Source: Nocardia elegans NBRC 108235 (GTDB taxonomy: Bacteria; Actinomycetota; Actinomycetes; Mycobacteriales; Mycobacteriaceae). From it: a stretch of DNA of 64,000 bases. The position numbers and the translations under genes are program-made. Shown here one piece after another: positions 1 to 9,333 of the stretch. The notes below the pieces were generated by a model. The model was given only the letters and a program-made list of their open reading frames with translations. It was not told where the DNA came from and made no database searches. Location: assembly GCF_001612845.1 (NCBI RefSeq), contig NZ_BDBF01000002.1:1-64000 (forward strand), given 5' to 3'. The first letter of the stretch is position 1, and each line of letters starts with the position of its first letter.

Positions 1-925
1 GGGCGCGGTCCAGATCTGCCTGGACGCGATCGCGGTGAGGCGCGCAGGCGGCGTAGTCGTCGAGTTGGCGGCGGGCGATCGCGGCGCGTTCGCGACGCTC
101 CTGGACCCGGCGGTGTTCCTCGGCAGCAGTGTGCCGCTGGGCCGAATCCTCTTGACAGCGAGTCAAATCCGTCGCGGAGCGCTCGGCCTCGGCGCGAGCC
201 TGCGCGAGGAGCTGCTGTGACCATTCCACGGCCTCGAGCGGCCCGACGGCTTCGGTGGCGCCCAGGCCGGCGGTGATCGCGACCTGAGCGATCAGGCGGT
301 CGACGCTCTGGCGGTGGTTGTCCAGTTGCGCGGCGCTCTCGCGTCGCCGCTGCGCCAGCCATTGTTCGGCCGTGCCGAAGCGTTCGGTGTCGAACAGCCG
401 CTCGAGCAGCTTCTCCCGATCTTCGTTGTCCGAGCGCAGGAACCGCGCGAAATCGCCCTGCGGAAGCAGCACGACCTGGAAGAACTGATCGGCGCTCATC
501 CCCAGCAGCCGGCTCACCTCGTCGCCGATATCGGGGATGCGCGACAGATGTTGCCCGCGCCCGTCGAGCCACTCCAGTGTCGCCGCGGCCTGTTCGGTCC
601 GCATACCGGTGCCGCGCTTCTTCGGCCGCTCGAACTCCGGCGACCTGGTCAGGCGCAACCGGCGGCCGCCGAGCGTCGCCTCCAGCACCACCCGGGGCGC
701 GGTCTGCGGATCGGCGTGGTCGGAATGCAGGCGTTTGCTCTCGCCGCGGGCTCCCGGCACTCGGCCGTAGAGCGCGAAGGCGATCGCGTCGAGCACCGTC
801 GTCTTCCCGGCGCCGGTATGACCGTGCAACAAGAACAGCCCGTCGGCGCCGAGCTCGTCGAAGTCGACCCGCGCCGTCTCGGCGAACGGCCCGAAAGCCG
901 TGAGCTCCAGCCGATGCAGCCTCAT
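1..925 (-). CDS. sbcC: Exonuclease subunit SbcC, N-terminal part (cut by window edge)
   Basis: SbcC is the SMC-like ATPase that pairs with the SbcD nuclease to open hairpins and trim blocked DNA ends. Reading the minus strand from ATG at 925 gives MRLHRLELTAFGPF, then a Walker A loop HGHTGAGKTT near residues 35-44, and later a Q-loop-like VVLLPQGDFARFL. This is the standard N-lobe of SbcC/Rad50. The reading frame then enters a Glu/Arg/Ala-rich coiled coil and leaves the window with no stop, so the zinc hook and C-lobe lie outside. It begins 22 bases after the sbcD stop, so the two form one operon with sbcD first. The family call is firm; only length is unknown. Confidence 0.93.
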   Translation of the reverse strand, partial: MRLHRLELTAFGPFAETARVDFDELGADGLFLLHGHTGAGKTTVLDAIAFALYGRVPGARGESKRLHSDHADPQTAPRVVLEATLGGRRLRLTRSPEFERPKKRGTGMRTEQAAATLEWLDGRGQHLSRIPDIGDEVSRLLGMSADQFFQVVLLPQGDFARFLRSDNEDREKLLERLFDTERFGTAEQWLAQRRRESAAQLDNHRQSVDRLIAQVAITAGLGATEAVGPLEAVEWSQQLLAQARAEAERSATDLTRCQEDSAQRHTAAEEHRRVQERRERAAIARRQLDDYAACAPHRDRVQADLDRA

Positions 926-947
926 GCGCCACCCGCCCGGGCGCCGG

Positions 948-2120
948 TCATGCCGACAACTCCGCCGAGGCCGCCACCACTTCGGAGACCGGTTCGCGCC
1001 GAGCCGCGGACAGTGCCTGCTCGATCAGCGCCATCTCCCCCGCCGTCGGTTCACCGCGCACATCGCTGAGAAAGCTGTGCGCGATCTCGCTGTCGCGGCG
1101 GCCGTGTACCCGCTCGCGGTAGCGCAATTGCGAATTCGCCTCCGGGCGGGTCCATTCCACATGCACCGCATGCGGGAAGCGTTCGCGTAGCCGGCGCAGC
1201 GCATCGACCGGGCGCGCGTGATCGGTGAGCACCGCCGAGACGTAATCGTCCTCGGCCTCGGCATATTCGGCCGCGGACAGCAGCTCGTCCAGCACGCCGG
1301 TCAGCTGACGCAGGCCCCGTATCACCGGAAGTTCGTGCCGCTGCACCGATGCCAGCCCGTCGGCGTCCAGATCGACGATCCACACCGCCTTGCGATGCGA
1401 ACGCTCCGCGAACGAATACGGCAGCGGCGAGCCGGAATATCGGACCGACTCCGACAACGTCTGCGGCGAATGCAGGTGACCCAGCGCCACGTAGTCGATG
1501 CCCTCGAACGCGCTGAGCGGCACGGTCTCCACCCCGCCCACGGCGATCGAACGTTCCGAACCGGTCGCCTCGGCACCGACCACGAAGGCGTGTGCCAGCA
1601 CCACGGTTCGCGGATCGCCGCGGCGTTGCCGGTCCGCACGGATACGGCCCAGCGCGGCGTCCAGGATCTCGGCGTGCGAACGCGCCTGCGGCACATCCAG
1701 TTCCGCGCGGGTGATTTCGGGTTCCAGATACGGGATGCCGTAGCAGGCGATCGGTCCGTGCTCGTCGGCGAGCATCACCGGCCGGTCCACCTCCGCCACC
1801 GACGTGCGCAGATGCAGTCCGCCCGCCGCGGCGAAGCTGCCCAGGGCGCCCAGTCGCGTCGGCGAATCGTGATTACCCGAGGTCGCGACGATCGTCGCCC
1901 CCGCGGCGCGAATGGCCTCGAAGCCCTTGTTGCACACCGCTATCGCGTCCGCGCTCGGAATCGACCGGTCGTAGACGTCACCCGGTACCACGACCACGTC
2001 GACCTGCTGCGCGGTCACCAGCTCCGCCACCGCCTCCAGCGCACGCGCCTGATCGGCCAGCAGGTCGACACCGTGAAAGGTGCGCCCGATGTGCCAGTCC
2101 GAGGTATGCAGCATCCGCAT
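948..2120 (-). CDS. sbcD: Exonuclease subunit SbcD (Mre11-type nuclease)
   Basis: The 390-residue product is the Mn-dependent calcineurin-like phosphoesterase half of SbcCD. All metal-binding motifs are visible: D8 and H10 in TSDWHIG, D48 in PGDVYD, GNHD at 82-85, and later AHAF and GHLH. The C-terminal capping region follows. The ATG at 2120 opens directly on the first motif, as in other SbcD proteins. The next gene on the strand is sbcC. The divergent partner on the plus strand is rmuC, about 120 bases away, so the short intergenic region carries both promoters. Known role of the family: DNA-end processing in recombination and repair. Confidence 0.95.
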   Translation of the reverse strand: MRMLHTSDWHIGRTFHGVDLLADQARALEAVAELVTAQQVDVVVVPGDVYDRSIPSADAIAVCNKGFEAIRAAGATIVATSGNHDSPTRLGALGSFAAAGGLHLRTSVAEVDRPVMLADEHGPIACYGIPYLEPEITRAELDVPQARSHAEILDAALGRIRADRQRRGDPRTVVLAHAFVVGAEATGSERSIAVGGVETVPLSAFEGIDYVALGHLHSPQTLSESVRYSGSPLPYSFAERSHRKAVWIVDLDADGLASVQRHELPVIRGLRQLTGVLDELLSAAEYAEAEDDYVSAVLTDHARPVDALRRLRERFPHAVHVEWTRPEANSQLRYRERVHGRRDSEIAHSFLSDVRGEPTAGEMALIEQALSAARREPVSEVVAASAELSA

Positions 2121-2240
2121 GTGGCAAGAGGCTAAGCCATCTCACCGACAAGGTTGAATCGCTCCGGCGTGTCGACGAGTGGTGCTGGGGAATTGCCGGG
2201 ATTCGCGAACTTGTCGGTGGGATAGGGCACTATCGGGCTC

Positions 2241-3377
2241 ATGACCGCATCGATGCTGTTCGCGTTGTTGTTGGTGTTCTGCGCGGGGGCCGGCCTCGGG
2301 TGGCTGGGGCATGCCGCCCGGGCGGGACAGCGGGCGGCCGCGGCCGAAGCTCAACTCGCGGCGCTGCGGGAGAACGAACAGCTGCTGCGGCACTCGCTCA
2401 GCGCCGCGAGCGCCGATGCGGCACGGCACAATTCGCAGGCCATCGGCACGCTGGTCGAGCCGCTACGCGAGGCGCTGGGCAGTCTGAACCAGCACATCCA
2501 GCAGGTCGAGCACAATCGCATCAACGCCTACTCCGGGCTGCGCGAACAGGTCGCGGGGATGCAGCGGATCTCCCAGCAGTTGTCCACGCAGACCGGTGAG
2601 CTGGTGTCGGCTCTGCGGGCGCCGCAGGTGCGCGGGCGCTGGGGTGAAATACAACTCGAGCGGGTCGTCGAACTGGCGGGCATGGCCAAACACTGCGACT
2701 TCGACACGCAGGTCACCGCGAGCGGCCGCGACGGTCTGATCCGCCCCGACCTGGTGGTCCGGCTGGCCGGTGACCGCCAACTGGTGGTCGACGCCAAGGT
2801 GCCGTTGACGGCCTATCTGGACGCCACCGGGGAGACAGATCCGCGTCGGCGCACCGAGCATCTGGCCCGGCACGCCAAACACCTGCGGGCGCATGTCGAC
2901 CAGCTGGCCGGCAAGGCCTATTGGGAGGCCTTCGATCCCAGCCCGGAATTCGTGGTCCTGTTCATCCCCGGCGATCCGTTCCTCGACGCCGCGCTGACCG
3001 CCGATGCCGGTCTTCTCGAGTACGCCTTCGGCCGCAACGTGATCCTCGCTACACCGACGACCCTGATCGCATTACTGCGCACCGTCGCGTTCGGCTGGCG
3101 GCAGGAAGCACTTTCCCGAGATATGGCAACCGTTCAGCAATTGGGCCGGGAGCTGTACAACCGGCTGTCCACCACGGGCAGCCATCTCGACAAGCTCGGC
3201 ACCCAACTCGGTAAGGCCGTCGACGCTTTCAACCACACAGTGGCCTCGATCGAATCCCGCGTGATGGTCACCGCGCGCCGGCTGCACGAACTCGATATCG
3301 GCGATCGCGCCGTACCGGCAATTGCTCCCGTCCAGTCGTGGCCGCGCGCGGTAGGCTTCTCGGACACCAACGAGTAA
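2241..3377 (+). CDS. rmuC: RmuC family DNA recombination protein
   Basis: The 378-residue protein has an N-terminal hydrophobic helix (about residues 4-20), a coiled coil rich in Ala, Glu and Gln (about 25-115), and then the RmuC domain. The domain contains VRGRWGEIQLERVVELAGM, LRPDLVVRLAG and VVDAKVPL, the DAK being the nuclease-like core of the family. RmuC proteins limit DNA inversions at short repeats and are thought to act as membrane-tethered nucleases. It is transcribed away from sbcCD, so this corner of the genome is a DNA-repair cluster. The start at ATG 2241 puts the membrane helix at the extreme N-terminus, which supports it. Confidence 0.9.
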   Translation: MTASMLFALLLVFCAGAGLGWLGHAARAGQRAAAAEAQLAALRENEQLLRHSLSAASADAARHNSQAIGTLVEPLREALGSLNQHIQQVEHNRINAYSGLREQVAGMQRISQQLSTQTGELVSALRAPQVRGRWGEIQLERVVELAGMAKHCDFDTQVTASGRDGLIRPDLVVRLAGDRQLVVDAKVPLTAYLDATGETDPRRRTEHLARHAKHLRAHVDQLAGKAYWEAFDPSPEFVVLFIPGDPFLDAALTADAGLLEYAFGRNVILATPTTLIALLRTVAFGWRQEALSRDMATVQQLGRELYNRLSTTGSHLDKLGTQLGKAVDAFNHTVASIESRVMVTARRLHELDIGDRAVPAIAPVQSWPRAVGFSDTNE

Positions 3378-3426
3378 CTCCGGCAGCAGCCCGGCCTCGA
3401 CACACGTTCCGGCCGCGGCAGATAGT

Positions 3427-4323
3427 GTGCTTCACGTGGCAGCTACCCAACGCGAGCGATCCGATGTACCCGCCTCGCACCTCTCGATCGTCCCGTCGGT
3501 GCCCGGCATCCCCGCCGGCGCCGCGGTATTGATCGCGGTGGCGTGCACTTTCATCGGATTCTTCATCGACTCCGGAAACAGCGGCAAGGAGCTGACCCAT
3601 GTGTTCGCCGCGTTCTACATCATCGGATGTGTGATCGCGGCATGCGTGGTGCGCTATCGCGGCCTGTTCACCACCATGGTGACTCCGCCGCTACTGCTGT
3701 TCATCGCCGTCCCACTGGCCTATCAGCAGCTGATCGGGCACAGCTCGACTTCGGTGAAGGACATTCTGCTGAATCTGGCGATTCCGCTGGTGAACAGATT
3801 CCCGACCATGGCACTGGCGACGGTCCTGGTGCTGGGTGTGGGCGCCCTGCGAGTGTGGCTGTACCGCAATGCCGACACCACCGCGCGCCCCGGCCGGGAA
3901 CGCACGCGCGGCAGCGACAGCTGGAATCCGCGCTCGGCCGCCGGCCGGGCGCGTCGCACGCGGAGCGAAGCCGGCGGCGCCGAGGACACCCTGCGGCGTA
4001 GTTCCCGGGGTCAGAAGCGTGGGGCGGAGGCCACCAAGGCCGCCAAGACTCCCAAGCGTGGCGATTCGACCGCTCGCGGGTCCGGGGCGGCCAAGCGGAG
4101 CGCGGAGCCGGAACCCGCCCGCGCGGCGCGCCGCGCGGGCGGCAAGGTGGCCGAACGCCCGCCGCGCGTCTCCGCCGCCGCGGCCTATCCCCGCACGGGT
4201 GAGCGCACCCGGACCGCCGAACGCACGCGAGTCGCCGAACCGCAGCCCCGTCGTGGCCGGCCGCAGCCGCCGAGTGATGTGCCCCCGCATCCTCGGCCGA
4301 ACGTCCGCTACCGCGACCGCTGA
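3427..4323 (+). CDS. DUF6542 membrane protein with long basic tail
   Basis: This 298-residue protein has three or four membrane segments between about residues 22 and 150 (VLIAVACTFIGFFI, FAAFYIIGCVIAACVV, LLLFIAVPLAY and a later Leu/Val-rich helix). A roughly 150-residue cytosolic tail of Arg, Lys, Ala, Pro and Gly follows. The membrane part matches the DUF6542 family often seen beside ispH in Nocardia and relatives; its function is unknown. The start is a GTG at 3427, with another in-frame GTG at 3436, and no clear ribosome site decides between them. It converges on ispH. The basic tail could bind nucleic acid or anionic lipid, but that is inference. Confidence 0.75.
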   Translation: MLHVAATQRERSDVPASHLSIVPSVPGIPAGAAVLIAVACTFIGFFIDSGNSGKELTHVFAAFYIIGCVIAACVVRYRGLFTTMVTPPLLLFIAVPLAYQQLIGHSSTSVKDILLNLAIPLVNRFPTMALATVLVLGVGALRVWLYRNADTTARPGRERTRGSDSWNPRSAAGRARRTRSEAGGAEDTLRRSSRGQKRGAEATKAAKTPKRGDSTARGSGAAKRSAEPEPARAARRAGGKVAERPPRVSAAAAYPRTGERTRTAERTRVAEPQPRRGRPQPPSDVPPHPRPNVRYRDR

Positions 4324-4707
4324 GCCGAACGTCGCGGGCGCCGAACCGGTTACGGCTGCGCCCGCAGCGGTCATCCCCGAATTCCCCACGCCCACTCATC
4401 GTCTCGATGGCGCGCGCCGTTACCGATGCCGCAAAACAGCACGCTCCCAACGTCGTTCGAGGTCGGGAAGCAGTGGCATCGACGAGCCCCCGCACAGCTG
4501 AGCGACACGTCCCGGACGTGAACGGCGGCGTATCGTCGGACGGCGCCGACCGTCCCGCGAGCGAACCGACATCGCGACCACCACGCGAGCGAATGGCCAT
4601 CGCGACCGACACGCGAGCGAATCGCTCATCGCGACCGACACGCGAGCGTCGCCGGACAATGGCACGGACCCTGGCGTTGCCGAGGGCCTCGGAGGACCCC
4701 CGCTCGC
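4324..4707. other. Convergent intergenic region with no supported gene
   Basis: These 384 bases separate the ends of the DUF6542 gene and ispH. Short frames on both strands run into ispH or through a tandem repeat and have no family resemblance, so no gene is called. The only structure seen is the degenerate repeat at 4552-4653. Confidence 0.6.
4552..4653. repeat. Degenerate 28-29 bp tandem repeat
   Basis: Three units start at 4571, 4599 and 4628, and part of a fourth unit precedes them. Each unit carries ATCGCGACC, then ACACGCGAGCGAA or a one-base variant, then 6-8 variable bases. The array lies between two convergent gene ends and outside any supported coding region. Confidence 0.8.
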
Positions 4708-5721
4708 TCAGCGGCGGCCGGTGGTGCGCAGTTCGCGCGGCAGGGCGAAGACCAGGGTTTCGTTCGCGGTGGTGACGGGCTGGACCTCGCCGTAGCCGTG
4801 TTCGGCGAGCAGGTCGAGTACGCCGCGCACCAGGATCTCGGGCACCGAGGCACCGGAGGTGACGCCGACCGTCGTCACGCCCTCGAACCAGGCCGGGTCG
4901 ACCTCGCGGGCGAAATCGACCAGGTAGGACGCGCGGGCGCCCGCGTTCAGGGCGACCTCGACCAGCCGCTTGGAGTTGGAGGAGTTGCGGGAGCCGACGA
5001 CGATCACCAGATCGCATTCCGGTGCCATCGCCTTCACCGCGACCTGGCGGTTCTGGGTGGCGTAGCAGATGTCGTCGCTGGGCGGGTCCTGCAGATTCGG
5101 GAAGCGCTTGCGCAGCCGCTGCACCGTCTCCATGGTCTCGTCCACCGAGAGCGTGGTCTGCGACAGCCAGATCACCTTGTTCTCGTCGCGCACCTCGACG
5201 CCGTCGACCGCGTCGGGGCCGTCGACCAGCTGCACGTGGTCGGGCGCCTCACCGGCGGTGCCCTCGACCTCCTCGTGACCCTCGTGGCCGATGAGCAGGA
5301 TGTCGAAGTCGTCGCGGGCGAAGCGCTTGGCCTCCTGGTGCACCTTCGTCACCAGCGGGCAGGTCGCGTCGATGGTGTGCAGGTTGCGAGCCGCCGCGGA
5401 CTCGTGCACCGCCGGCGACACACCGTGCGCGGAGAAGACCACCACCGCACCCTCGGGCACCTCGTCCGTCTCGTCGACGAAGACCACGCCGCGCTCGCGC
5501 AGGGTTTCCACCACGTGGCGGTTGTGCACGATCTCCTTGCGCACGTAGATCGGCGCACCGTGCTTCTCGAGGGTGCGTTCCACGGTTTCCACCGCCCGGT
5601 CCACACCCGCGCAGTAGCCGCGTGGTTCCGCGAGCAGCACCCGCTTGCCCGCGCCGACGCCGGCCGCATCGGCCGACCGGGCGATTCCGACATTCAGGGG
5701 GATAGCCGAGGACATGTCCAC
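4708..5721 (-). CDS. ispH: 4-hydroxy-3-methylbut-2-enyl diphosphate reductase
   Basis: IspH (LytB) performs the last step of the MEP pathway, reducing HMBPP to IPP and DMAPP with a 4Fe-4S cluster. The three cluster cysteines are present in their usual settings: C37 in [13 protein letters not shown]121 in [13 protein letters not shown] and C219 in [17 protein letters not shown] and the [12 protein letters not shown] substrate-site block are also intact. Length (337 residues from GTG 5721, or 335 from ATG 5715) is normal. The divergent neighbour is the lipid-droplet protein gene heading the xseAB operon. Placement next to xseA is typical of mycolic-acid actinomycetes. Confidence 0.97.
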   Translation of the reverse strand: MDMSSAIPLNVGIARSADAAGVGAGKRVLLAEPRGYCAGVDRAVETVERTLEKHGAPIYVRKEIVHNRHVVETLRERGVVFVDETDEVPEGAVVVFSAHGVSPAVHESAAARNLHTIDATCPLVTKVHQEAKRFARDDFDILLIGHEGHEEVEGTAGEAPDHVQLVDGPDAVDGVEVRDENKVIWLSQTTLSVDETMETVQRLRKRFPNLQDPPSDDICYATQNRQVAVKAMAPECDLVIVVGSRNSSNSKRLVEVALNAGARASYLVDFAREVDPAWFEGVTTVGVTSGASVPEILVRGVLDLLAEHGYGEVQPVTTANETLVFALPRELRTTGRR

Positions 5722-5854
5722 AGCTTACGTGCGCCGGCCGACGGGGAAAGTCCCGCCCGCGCGCAGCGGGTGCGGCGGTGTGGCGGGACGCGCGAGAATG
5801 GAACACGTGAACTCTGTTCTTTGCATCACCGGCCGTTTCGGGCAGGCTAGGGAC

Positions 5855-6631
5855 ATGTTCCGACCTCCCTACCTGGCCCGGGTCGCCGCTGGGGCCGCCG
5901 TCTACGCCCTCGAGGAAACTCGCCGGTTACCCACTGTGGCAATCCATCTGCCGATCACCGCGATCAGCCAGTTGCTGCAGACCTCGATGCATCTGCAGCA
6001 GTTCGTGACCAGCCTCGCCCTCAAGGGTGACGAGGTCTTCGACAGATTGGCCAATCGCCCGGTGGAGCAGCCGGAATGGGCCACCTTCGACGAGGATCTC
6101 GACGACGAGCAACCGTTCGGCAGCGGCGATTTCGCTGCGCGGAGCGACAGCGATTTCGCCGCACGGCTCAGCCGCTTCGATCTGTTCGCCGAATCCGACC
6201 CGGCCGAAGGCGTCCCGGAACCGACGGCCTCGATCACCCCCTCGGCGACCAACGGCTATGCCGCATCTCACACTGCGGAATCGGACACTACCGAAGCGGC
6301 CGCCGCGGAAACGGACGCGGCGGAGAGCACCGCCGCCGAGGCGGCCGACGCGGGGGCCACCGAGGCGACCGGCGAGGACACGGACACCACCGGAACGGGC
6401 AACGCCGGCGCCGCGGCGTCCACACCGGCGCAATCGCGCGGTGTGATCGAACCAGAGGTCGCCGGGCGGTACGACTACGCGAACATGACGCTGGCTCAGC
6501 TGCGGGCCCGGCTGCGCATGCTCAGCGTCGAGGAATTGGCCGACCTGCTGGCCTACGAGCAGCAGACCCTCGACCGGGCGCCGTTCGTGACCATGCTGAC
6601 GAACCGGATCGCCACCGTGCAGGCCAAGTGA
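5855..6631 (+). CDS. Lipid-droplet-associated protein (Rv1109c-like)
   Basis: The 258-residue product starts at ATG 5855 with a hydrophobic/amphipathic segment of about 60 residues ([21 protein letters not shown], then [12 protein letters not shown]). A long acidic Ala/Thr/Glu low-complexity middle follows (about 90-195). It ends with a short conserved domain containing [25 protein letters not shown] and [11 protein letters not shown]. The same layout and position between ispH and xseA are found in M. tuberculosis Rv1109c, and databases label this family lipid-droplet associated. The N-terminus would embed in a lipid monolayer; the role is inferred from that label. Its stop overlaps the xseA start by four bases (GTGA), so the genes are translationally coupled. 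Confidence 0.75.
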   Translation: MFRPPYLARVAAGAAVYALEETRRLPTVAIHLPITAISQLLQTSMHLQQFVTSLALKGDEVFDRLANRPVEQPEWATFDEDLDDEQPFGSGDFAARSDSDFAARLSRFDLFAESDPAEGVPEPTASITPSATNGYAASHTAESDTTEAAAAETDAAESTAAEAADAGATEATGEDTDTTGTGNAGAAASTPAQSRGVIEPEVAGRYDYANMTLAQLRARLRMLSVEELADLLAYEQQTLDRAPFVTMLTNRIATVQAK

Positions 6632-7995
6632 CCGACTCACACGCCGACGCGCCGGCCGCCGGGGCCCGAGCCTCCGGGGAACCGGCGCGTTCTGCTGCCC
6701 GCCCCGCCAACTCGGCCGAACAGCCGTGGCCGGTTCGCACCATCGCGATGAAGGTCGCGCAGTGGATCGATCGACTGGGCAGCGTCTGGGTGGAGGGACA
6801 GATCACCCAGATCAATCTGCGGCCCGGAACCCGCACCGCATTCCTGGTGCTGCGCGATACCGCCGCCGACATGTCGCTGTCGATCACCTGTGATCCGCAA
6901 CTGCTGCGCGCCTCGGCCGTCCCGCTGCAGGAGGGCAGCCGGGTGGTGGTCTACGGCAAACTGTCGTACTTCACCGGCCGGGGCACGATCTCGTTGCGCG
7001 TCACCGAGATTCGACCCGTCGGTATCGGCGAACTGCTGGCCCGCATCGAACGGCTGAAGGCGCTGCTGGCGGCCGAGGGTTTGTTCGATCCGCGGCTGAA
7101 GCGGCCGATGCCGTTCCTGCCCAAGGTGATCGGCCTGATCACCGGCCGCGCCAGTGCCGCCGAACACGATGTGGTGACCGTGGCCCAGCAGCGCTGGCCC
7201 GCGGTGCGTTTCGAGATCCGCAACACCGCCGTACAGGGCCCCACCGCGGTGCCGCAGATACTCGACGCGCTGGCCGAGCTCGACGATCACCCTGAGGTCG
7301 AGGTGATCGTCTTGGCGCGCGGCGGTGGCAGTGTCGAGGATCTGCTGCCGTTCTCCGACGAAACCCTGTGCCGCGCCATCGTTTCCGCGACCACCCCGAT
7401 CGTCAGCGCGATCGGGCACGAGCCGGACAATCCGCTCTCGGACTACGTCGCGGATCTGCGCGCGGCCACCCCGACCGATGCGGCCAAAACCCTGGTCCCC
7501 GACGCCGCGGCCGAACTCGCCGGTGTCCGGGAACTGCGCGCCCGCTCGGCCGCCGCCCTGCGCGGCTGGGTCGATCGCGAGGCGCGCGCGTTGCAGCAGC
7601 TGCGGTCGCGCCCGGTACTGGCCGATCCGCTGCGGATTCTGGAGCAGCGCCACGACGAGATCGAACGGCTGCGCACCGCGGCCCACCGCGCGGTCGAGCA
7701 CTGCCTCACCACCCAGGCCACCACCGCGCGGCATCTGCGCGACAAGCTCACCGCGGTGGGCCCGGCCGCCACCCTGGCCCGCGGATACGCTGTCGTACAA
7801 CGGGTTACCGGTACCGAACGCCATGTCGTGCGCACCGTCGCCGACTCCCCGCCGGGCACGCAGTTGCGTATCCGGGTCGCCGACGGCGCGATCAGCGCCG
7901 CGGCCCTGGGCAGTCGGACCCTCGCGAATCCCCTGCCGGCTCAGCGGGTTACGGACCGGCCGGCACCGCCATCCGAACAGGAGGAGTCGTCATGA
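6628..7995 (+). CDS. xseA: Exodeoxyribonuclease VII large subunit
   Basis: XseA is the catalytic subunit of exonuclease VII, which degrades single-stranded DNA from both ends to short oligonucleotides. The 455-residue product has an OB-fold (about 35-130, with WVEGQITQI and [10 protein letters not shown]). The catalytic domain follows, with [35 protein letters not shown] and [12 protein letters not shown] coiled-coil C-terminal region ends in LARGYAVVQ. The start is the GTG at 6628 inside the upstream gene's stop, and the stop overlaps xseB by four bases (ATGA). The Ala/Pro-rich first 30 residues are longer than in the E. coli protein but usual in Actinobacteria. Confidence 0.96.
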   Translation: MTDSHADAPAAGARASGEPARSAARPANSAEQPWPVRTIAMKVAQWIDRLGSVWVEGQITQINLRPGTRTAFLVLRDTAADMSLSITCDPQLLRASAVPLQEGSRVVVYGKLSYFTGRGTISLRVTEIRPVGIGELLARIERLKALLAAEGLFDPRLKRPMPFLPKVIGLITGRASAAEHDVVTVAQQRWPAVRFEIRNTAVQGPTAVPQILDALAELDDHPEVEVIVLARGGGSVEDLLPFSDETLCRAIVSATTPIVSAIGHEPDNPLSDYVADLRAATPTDAAKTLVPDAAAELAGVRELRARSAAALRGWVDREARALQQLRSRPVLADPLRILEQRHDEIERLRTAAHRAVEHCLTTQATTARHLRDKLTAVGPAATLARGYAVVQRVTGTERHVVRTVADSPPGTQLRIRVADGAISAAALGSRTLANPLPAQRVTDRPAPPSEQEESS

Positions 7996-8219
7996 CCGAG
8001 AGCGACGTCGCCGAAATCGCGACCTTCGGCTACGAACGCGCCCGCGACGAGCTGGTCAACGTCGTGAAGATGCTCGAACAGGGCGGAATGGACCTCGACG
8101 ATTCGCTGGCCCTGTGGGAACGCGGTGAGGCGCTGGCCAACCGCTGCGAGGAACATCTCGCCGGAGCCCGCCGCCGCGTCGAGGACGCCCTGTCGCGGCG
8201 CGGCGCAGAGCAGGACTGA
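7992..8219 (+). CDS. xseB: Exodeoxyribonuclease VII small subunit
   Basis: The 75-residue protein is a helical hairpin of the XseB family with the typical [45 protein letters not shown]. It assembles in several copies on the XseA coiled coil to complete exonuclease VII. The ATG overlaps the xseA stop (ATGA), so the subunits are translationally coupled. The VOC gene starts two bases after its stop. Confidence 0.96.
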   Translation: MTESDVAEIATFGYERARDELVNVVKMLEQGGMDLDDSLALWERGEALANRCEEHLAGARRRVEDALSRRGAEQD

Positions 8220-8221
8220 AC

Positions 8222-8566
8222 ATGGACGTCCGTCGTGTCGTCCCGGATCTGCGGGTCGCCGATATGGCGCGGGCCCGCGCCTTCTATCGGGCGATGGGCC
8301 TGGACGAGGTGATGGATCTCGGCTGGGCGGTCGGCTTGGCCTCACCGAGCAATCCGACCGCGCAGATCCTGCTGATCGGCGCGAACGCCGATGAGCCGCA
8401 GCCGGATATCAGCGTCGAGGTCGCCGATGTGGACGCCGCGCACGAGACGATGGTCGCCGCCGGAGCCGAGGTGGTCTACGCGCTGCGCGACGAGCCGTGG
8501 GGTGTGCGGCGATTCTTCGTCCGCGATCCGGACGGCACGGTGGTCAACGTCGTGAGCCACCGCTGA
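8222..8566 (+). CDS. VOC (glyoxalase/bleomycin-resistance fold) protein
   Basis: The 114-residue single-domain protein follows the vicinal-oxygen-chelate pattern of paired beta-alpha-beta units. It has VPDLRVADMARARAFYRAMGL at the start, DISVEVADVDAAHETMVAAGAEVV in the middle and RRFFVRDPDGTVVNVVSH at the end. The last motif is the classic VOC end strand with a Glu-to-Val change, so one metal ligand may be missing. Only two bases separate it from xseB, so it is the last gene of that operon. The substrate cannot be read from the sequence. Confidence 0.85.
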   Translation: MDVRRVVPDLRVADMARARAFYRAMGLDEVMDLGWAVGLASPSNPTAQILLIGANADEPQPDISVEVADVDAAHETMVAAGAEVVYALRDEPWGVRRFFVRDPDGTVVNVVSHR

Positions 8567-8585
8567 GCCACGGGGGCGGCGATCC

Positions 8586-9149
8586 TCAGGGCTGCAGCGG
8601 GGCGGCCGCGTCGACGGCCTGCGCGAGCGTCAGATAGGCCGTCTCGTTCGCGGCGCCCTTGAGTAGCACGCGGCTCTGCCCGAAGTCGGAGATCCAGGCC
8701 GATTCACTGCCCTGCACGTGGTAGACGGTCCACTTCTGGTTGCCCACCATCCGGGACCCGGAAGGACTGCGGGTGTCGACGATGTGGGCAGCCAGCGCGC
8801 TCTCGCTCGCATTGCTCTGGCTCAGCTGCAGGTAGGTGCCGTTGGAGGTGATGAAACCGACGGTGCTGACGGTGCCGCCACCGGTCCCGGTCACAGTGTC
8901 GCGACTACCGGAATTGGCCTTCCAGTCCGCCGGAACCGCGGGGTCGCGGATCGGGAAGGGCAGCGCCTTCGCGTCGTCGTGCAATGCCGACTGGACATCG
9001 AAATTCGGCACCTGACCGGGCGTGGGCCCGTGCGCGGAGAAGCTGCACTGACTGGCCACCGCGGCCAGCACCACGCAGATCAGTACCAGCGGGATCAGCG
9101 ACCAGATCAGATCCCGGTAGTCGTTGAGGATGCGTGGTTTCTGCGACAC
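8586..9149 (-). CDS. DUF4245 membrane-anchored protein (Rv1100-like)
   Basis: The start is taken as GTG 9149 because the product then reads VSQKPRILNDYRDLIWSLIPLVLICVVLAAVA, a short cytosolic leader plus one transmembrane helix. Longer in-frame extensions are Arg/Pro-rich and look non-coding. The extracytoplasmic part (about residues 35-187) carries DDAKALPFPIRDPAVPADWKANSG and a C-terminal alpha/beta region, the DUF4245 pattern. Function is unknown. It stands divergent to glpX, as Rv1100 does to glpX in M. tuberculosis, and converges on the VOC gene with a 19-base gap. Confidence 0.85.
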   Translation of the reverse strand: MSQKPRILNDYRDLIWSLIPLVLICVVLAAVASQCSFSAHGPTPGQVPNFDVQSALHDDAKALPFPIRDPAVPADWKANSGSRDTVTGTGGGTVSTVGFITSNGTYLQLSQSNASESALAAHIVDTRSPSGSRMVGNQKWTVYHVQGSESAWISDFGQSRVLLKGAANETAYLTLAQAVDAAAPLQP

Positions 9150-9333
9150 GTCCCAAGTATCCACACGCGGCCGAAGCCGCCGAGCCTCGCCCTCCGGCCA
9201 CGAGGCCGACATCACAGCCGCCTTCACCGGCGCGGACGCTCCTCCCACGAAGTGGAACAGCAGTACCTGAATGGCGGATCCGACCGTTCTGCGACAATTC
9301 ATGCAGCAATACACAACTCGAGGAGGCACCGTC

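Noticed and set aside
1218..2135. 305-codon plus-strand frame
   Set aside because: It is antisense to sbcD, whose nuclease motifs are all intact on the other strand.
4407..4775. 122-codon plus-strand frame downstream of the DUF6542 gene
   Set aside because: It runs through the tandem repeat and into the antisense of ispH, with only Arg/Ala/Thr-rich composition.
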